Positions 30,369 through 32,740 of a DNA stretch of 32,740 bases are shown here, piece after piece. A model generated the notes under the pieces. The model was given only the letters and a program-made list of their open reading frames with translations, ran no database searches and was not told where the DNA came from. Location: positions 1 to 32,740 of the IMG/VR virus record IMGVR_UViG_3300010885_008217, one strand, 5' to 3'. This stretch comes from a virus. A program made the translations under genes and the position numbers. Position 1 is the first letter of the stretch. Every line of letters begins with the position of its first letter.

Positions 30369-30563
30369 GAATAGGAACAAATAAAGATCATCAATCCCAA
30401 ATGTATCTGCAATCTTTTTAATAGTTTCTAACGATGGCTCGGCTCTACCTGACTCATAGGATTGTACCATACCTTTCGTTATGCCTAGCATCTGAGCAAA
30501 ACACTGCTGCGTTAAGTTTTTTTGGTGCCTTACCATTATAAGGTTTACCCGTAATTTGTTCAA
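30354..30563 (-). CDS. Cro/CI-type helix-turn-helix regulator
   Basis: The protein has 69 residues. The sequence NLTQQCFAQMLGITKGMVQS, then YESGRAEPSLETIKKIADTF, is a classic HTH_3 domain with the Q-x-x-x-A-x-x-x-G-I-(T/S)-x-x-x-(V/I) core. No dimerisation or cleavage domain follows, so it is Cro-like. The phage shows no integrase, so a lysogeny repressor is not required; it may time early transcription. It overlaps the preceding gene by 110 bases in another frame. The transcript ends in the terminator that overlaps this gene's last codons. Confidence 0.8.
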   Translation of the reverse strand: MNKLRVNLIMVRHQKNLTQQCFAQMLGITKGMVQSYESGRAEPSLETIKKIADTFGIDDLYLFLFASSK

Positions 30564-30762
30564 CGATAAAGTTTTTAATTTGTAATATTTCTAGGTTCTT
30601 TCTTAAGTATTGAGTAATAATTTCAAGTTCATCTTCAAGATAAAATATAGATTCATTCTGATGAATAACTAAACGCAGATTATACTTATTGCCCATCTTC
30701 CAACAACAAAAGAAATACGTACCATTTTGTATGGTGGTAACCATTATTTTGTAACGTTTCAT
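30454..30762 (-). CDS. Small protein overlapping the HTH gene
   Basis: The protein has 102 residues and starts MKRYKIMVTTIQNGTYFFCC. A strand-rich N-terminal half is followed by a helical acidic segment (YLEDELEIITQYLRKNLEIL). It begins with an ATGA overlap on the preceding gene. Its last ~35 residues are read over the HTH coding region, and there the HTH frame is the conserved one. This tail may be genuine overlap, or the frame may be joined to the HTH by slippage at an A-run. Function unknown. Confidence 0.55.
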   Translation of the reverse strand: MKRYKIMVTTIQNGTYFFCCWKMGNKYNLRLVIHQNESIFYLEDELEIITQYLRKNLEILQIKNFIVEQITGKPYNGKAPKKLNAAVFCSDARHNERYGTIL

Positions 30763-30962
30763 ATAACTTTAGATTTATCGCAGTTGTGAATTGTATTTGG
30801 ATTCGGAAGGTAATGGCAAACTGGGTAAAGTTTATTAAACTGAACTTGGTTTATCCATCTGCCATCGTGAAAGTAAAACATTTCACCATTAGAAAACTTG
30901 GCGCGAATTAACTTGCGTTCTTGATTCTTGATAATGTATTCGTTAATTGATGAAGTATTCAT
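30759..30962 (-). CDS. Small protein of the leftward operon
   Basis: The protein has 67 residues, with a basic middle (NQERKLIRAKFSNGEMFYF), a W/Y-rich region and a C-terminal part with two cysteines and two histidines (CHYLPNP, HNC). It overlaps the preceding micro-gene by 20 bases and shares an ATGA junction with the next gene. Function unknown. Confidence 0.55.
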   Translation of the reverse strand: MNTSSINEYIIKNQERKLIRAKFSNGEMFYFHDGRWINQVQFNKLYPVCHYLPNPNTIHNCDKSKVI

Positions 30963-31044
30963 ATAAAAATGTTATAAGTTTATAAATTGCATACCAAAAA
31001 AAGAAACCGATAATCATTACTGCTAGATATGTTCTAATCTTCAT
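30943..31044 (-). CDS. 33-residue membrane micro-protein
   Basis: Counted from ATG 31044, the product begins MKIRTYLAVMIIGFFFWYAI and ends with an aromatic, mildly charged tail (YEYFIN). One membrane segment is predicted. Its ATG lies 11 bases inside the preceding zinc-knuckle gene, and its end overlaps the next gene by 20 bases. The chained overlaps and hydrophobic composition support a real gene. Function unknown. Confidence 0.5.
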   Translation of the reverse strand: MKIRTYLAVMIIGFFFWYAIYKLITFLYEYFIN

Positions 31045-31348
31045 AATCGTATGATTTAGGGATGACTGCACCTGATCCTTTACATTGCCAACACCATGTA
31101 TCAGGTGTTTGACCTTCACCAGTACCATTGCAAGAATTACACATGTTGTCGGGTTCTTCTTCAGGAAGAATGATGGACTTCAAGAATCCGTTATCATCCC
31201 ATCTATCGAGCATCTCGCGGACCTCGTTTACGCATTCGTAGTGATAGATCATGCCATCAATAACTTGACCTATAATTCGGTGGCGGTCATTCTTTAGAAG
31301 GTCCATCCATTTGTCTTTTTTCAGTTTACTGCTTTGCAAATTGGGCAT
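31034..31348 (-). CDS. Zinc-knuckle protein with DnaJ-like Cys repeats
   Basis: Counted from ATG 31348 the protein has 104 residues; an upstream TTG start is possible. The C-terminal part holds CNSCNGTGEG (70-79) and CWQCKGSGAV (86-95), two C-x-x-C-x-G-x-G units that bind zinc as in DnaJ. No J domain is present. The N-terminal part is helical and acidic. Such a small protein may chaperone or bind nucleic acid. It precedes the micro-protein gene with an 11-base overlap. Confidence 0.65.
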   Translation of the reverse strand: MPNLQSSKLKKDKWMDLLKNDRHRIIGQVIDGMIYHYECVNEVREMLDRWDDNGFLKSIILPEEEPDNMCNSCNGTGEGQTPDTWCWQCKGSGAVIPKSYDYED

Positions 31349-31414
31349 AGTTGTTTGTTTTTGATTTTGATTGTTATTGTGAAATAATGCCGACAAGCGC
31401 GACAAAGAATTGAT

Positions 31415-31759
31415 TTAAATGTATATTTCATTGAGAACTATTTTAATTGGATTTTCGTGTTTTAAAGATAATTGATTCTTTATAACTTGAATCCCGTGCA
31501 TAACTGTTGTATGATCCGTAATTGCTGGACTTAGGTATTCAGCAATTTCATCTAGGCTCATTTCAGTATGTTTACGTAACATGTAGCATAAAATATACCT
31601 AGCTTGAACCTTTGTCTTATTGCGATTCTTAATGCGCAGTTCTTCGATGTTAGTAGCATAGTAAGAACATACTTCATCACTAATTGATGTTATTGAAACA
31701 ATTCGTTTTAGATCCTTAATCTTAGTTCTAAGACCAGGCACTACGTAAGGGCTAATCAT
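31415..31759 (-). CDS. DnaA domain IV-like protein
   Basis: Counted from ATG 31759 the protein has 114 residues; a TTG 27 bases upstream is open but less likely. Residues about 49-100 (KVQARYILCYMLRKHTEMSL to EIAEYLSPAITDHTTVMHGI) match the DNA-binding domain IV of DnaA, including the signature DHTTVMHG at 82-89 that contacts the DnaA box. The AAA+ part of DnaA is absent. It could titrate DnaA boxes, recruit host replication proteins or act as a transcription regulator. Its ATG overlaps the stop of a membrane micro-gene. Confidence 0.75.
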   Translation of the reverse strand: MISPYVVPGLRTKIKDLKRIVSITSISDEVCSYYATNIEELRIKNRNKTKVQARYILCYMLRKHTEMSLDEIAEYLSPAITDHTTVMHGIQVIKNQLSLKHENPIKIVLNEIYI

Positions 31760-31850
31760 TACTAAAAAAGGTTTTTCTGATGGCAAAGCCTATGCAGTAA
31801 ACTGCAATCGTTAAAACTGAGATAATGATAAATTCAAAAATTGAGATCAT
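31752..31850 (-). CDS. 32-residue membrane micro-protein before the DnaA-like gene
   Basis: From ATG 31850 the product is MISIFEFIIISVLTIAVYCI followed by a short basic tail (GFAIRKTFFSND). One membrane span is predicted. Its stop lies 8 bases past the DnaA-like gene's ATG, a translational-coupling arrangement like others in this operon. Function unknown; the overlap and composition are the support. Confidence 0.5.
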   Translation of the reverse strand: MISIFEFIIISVLTIAVYCIGFAIRKTFFSND

Positions 31851-31908
31851 GTTGGATAAATTTAAGGTTTAAAAATGGGCAGTTTTAAGGATCTGCCAAC
31901 CGAGTGAG

Positions 31909-32097
31909 TTATTTAATTTTTGTATCTAATTTAAAACAAAAGTAAGAATCTATTACTTTTCTATCATCTATGGTACATTCTACTATGACTGCTTTTGTTC
32001 CATTTTTGTATGTATCAGGTGTAATATTTTGAACAGTAAACTTACGACCTTGTTTTCTAAAAGTATCTCCGATTTTTAATTCTGATGCTAATTTCAT
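31909..32097 (-). CDS. Small beta-barrel-like protein, first gene of the leftward operon
   Basis: The protein has 62 residues and starts MKLASELKIGDTFRKQGRKF. It continues in alternating strands (TVQNITPDTYKNG, VIVECTIDDRKVIDSYF), the look of an SH3-like small barrel. It lies just downstream of a minus-strand TANNTTTG box. A short stem with a U-run lies after it (31878-31897, weak). Function unknown; possibly RNA-binding. Confidence 0.6.
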   Translation of the reverse strand: MKLASELKIGDTFRKQGRKFTVQNITPDTYKNGTKAVIVECTIDDRKVIDSYFCFKLDTKIK

Positions 32098-32127
32098 TTT
32101 TTGCGTTTTTTAGTTGTTATTAAAAAC

Positions 32128-32135
32128 CAAAGATA
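32128..32135 (-). promoter_or_regulatory. Leftward early promoter box
   Basis: CAAAGATA on the plus strand reads TATCTTTG on the minus strand, a perfect TANNTTTG box, ending 31 bases before the ATG of the first leftward gene. No clear TTTG lies at the right distance upstream. Confidence 0.5.
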
Positions 32136-32204
32136 AACTAAAAAACAATATGTTTATTAATTTTACAAAATATTTTTTATTTTTTTTATTATAATATTTT
32201 ATTC

Positions 32205-32212
32205 TATATTTG
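32205..32212 (+). promoter_or_regulatory. Rightward early promoter box
   Basis: TATATTTG is a TANNTTTG match 21 bases before the ATG at 32234. The upstream region is almost pure A/T, with no clear TTTG box. With the minus-strand box at 32128 it defines a divergent early control region of about 135 bases between 32098 and 32233. Confidence 0.5.
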
Positions 32213-32233
32213 CATTTCAACAAAACTAATTAA

Positions 32234-32398
32234 ATGGAAAGACTTAAACCAGGCAGAAAGCCGATGCAAACAAAAGACAAGGTCAAGATGGTTGGTGCGT
32301 ACCTCAAAGACAATGAAAAGAAAGCAATCAATGCAACCTATGGATCATTGACCAATGCAGTAAGAAAAGTAATTTTATCACAAATCAAAATCAATTAA
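32234..32398 (+). CDS. Ribbon-helix-helix-like small regulator
   Basis: The protein has 54 residues and opens MERLKPGRKPMQTKDKVKMV. It continues with VGAYLKDNEKKAINATYGSL and then TNAVRKVIL. A basic arm, one strand and a helical pair with the 'yGSlt.AvR' turn fit a ribbon-helix-helix fold. It is the first gene of the rightward early operon and could regulate the divergent promoters beside it. It ends one base before the RecT-like ATG. It is not listed as a long open frame because of its size, but spacing and composition support it. Confidence 0.6.
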   Translation: MERLKPGRKPMQTKDKVKMVGAYLKDNEKKAINATYGSLTNAVRKVILSQIKIN

Positions 32399-32399
32399 A

Positions 32400-32740
32400 A
32401 TGGACATCACAACAACAGAAATCATGACTATTGCAAAGTCATTTGCAGATTCAGGAATGTTCCCTGATTGCAAATCAATGGCACAAGCAGCAGTTAAAAT
32501 TCAAGCAGGTAGAGAGTTCGGCATTCAACCATTTGCTGCAATGTCAGGCATTCACATTATCCAAGGTAAGCCTACAATCGGGGCAGGACTTATGGCAGCA
32601 AGGGTAAAAGGATTTGGCAAATACGATTATAAGGTAATTGAGCATAATGACAAAGTTTGTTCAATAGAATACTTACAAGGTAAGGAATCAATCGGGGTAA
32701 GCACGTTTACCATCGAGGATGCTCGCAAAGCTGGGACGAA
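32400..32740 (+). CDS. RecT-like recombinase, N-terminal part (cut by window edge)
   Basis: The frame gives 113 residues plus two bases to the window end. It starts MDITTTEIMTIAKSFADSGM. The segment AAVKIQAGREFGIQPFAAMS, then IHIIQGKPTIGAGLMAARVK, is typical of phage RecT-like annealases (the 'G.d+f.am..I.vI.GKp.l.a' block). It ends in EDARKAGT (106-113), the same peptide with which the window begins. The DNA differs at four codon third positions over that stretch, all silent. So this is the same gene or an allele of it. Confidence 0.7.
   Translation, partial: MDITTTEIMTIAKSFADSGMFPDCKSMAQAAVKIQAGREFGIQPFAAMSGIHIIQGKPTIGAGLMAARVKGFGKYDYKVIEHNDKVCSIEYLQGKESIGVSTFTIEDARKAGT

Noticed and set aside
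31878-31897. Minus-strand terminator after the 62-residue gene
   Set aside because: The stem is only five base pairs with a long loop, and a TACTTTTG box-like string at 31937-31944 is equally weak; neither is listed as a feature.

Overview
The window reads as an essentially complete AT-rich dsDNA tailed-phage genome (siphovirus-like) of a Bacteroidota host, probably Flavobacteriia-like. The host call rests on start codons preceded by A-rich sequence rather than Shine-Dalgarno motifs, early promoter boxes of the Bacteroidota type (TANNTTTG), and many protein types that recur in phages of that phylum. No integrase, excisionase, tRNA, CRISPR array, reverse transcriptase or insertion sequence was seen. 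The left edge cuts into a RecT-like gene whose N-terminal part lies at the right edge. The two edges encode the same octapeptide with silent differences, which suggests a circular or terminally redundant genome opened inside that gene.

Layout. (1) 32234-32740 wrapping to 1-2481: early rightward recombination module with a ribbon-helix-helix-like protein, RecT-like annealase, a coiled-coil protein, a RecE/PD-(D/E)XK-type exonuclease and an SSB-like protein. (2) 2532-7225: a 720-residue helicase-methyltransferase fusion, then an array of very small genes that share a near-identical start cassette, ending in a VRR-NUC nuclease. (3) 7333-9582: prim-pol/DUF3987 primase-helicase, followed by a 258-base non-coding segment in which 10-base repeats of opposite orientation flank a long AT tract, a candidate origin or operator field. 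(4) 9841-12202: a sigma-factor-like regulator, a membrane micro-protein, and the terminase small and large subunits, closed by a terminator. (5) 12298-27907: structural genes in an unusual order, with tail genes and tape measure first, then protease, scaffold, major capsid protein, portal, neck and fibre. (6) 27918-30340: lysis region with small membrane proteins, a candidate holin, a lipoprotein with a C-terminal membrane anchor (possible unimolecular spanin) and an M15 endolysin. (7) 32097-30354 on the minus strand: a leftward operon of small regulators (a DnaA domain IV-only protein, a zinc-knuckle protein, a Cro/CI-type HTH) and micro-proteins. It meets the lysis operon at a shared hairpin.

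How it may work. Host-type TANNTTTG boxes precede the divergent early operons, the primase and the sigma-like gene. Two terminators inside the late region (after terL and after the putative tail-tube gene) are each followed by a different element, GAAACA-16 bases-TATAATA, with a third imperfect copy before the scaffold gene. The working hypothesis is that the phage-encoded sigma-like protein redirects host RNA polymerase to these elements, giving an early-to-late switch. The repeat field just upstream of that gene may couple replication to the switch. The promoter and origin roles are inferences from sequence pattern only.
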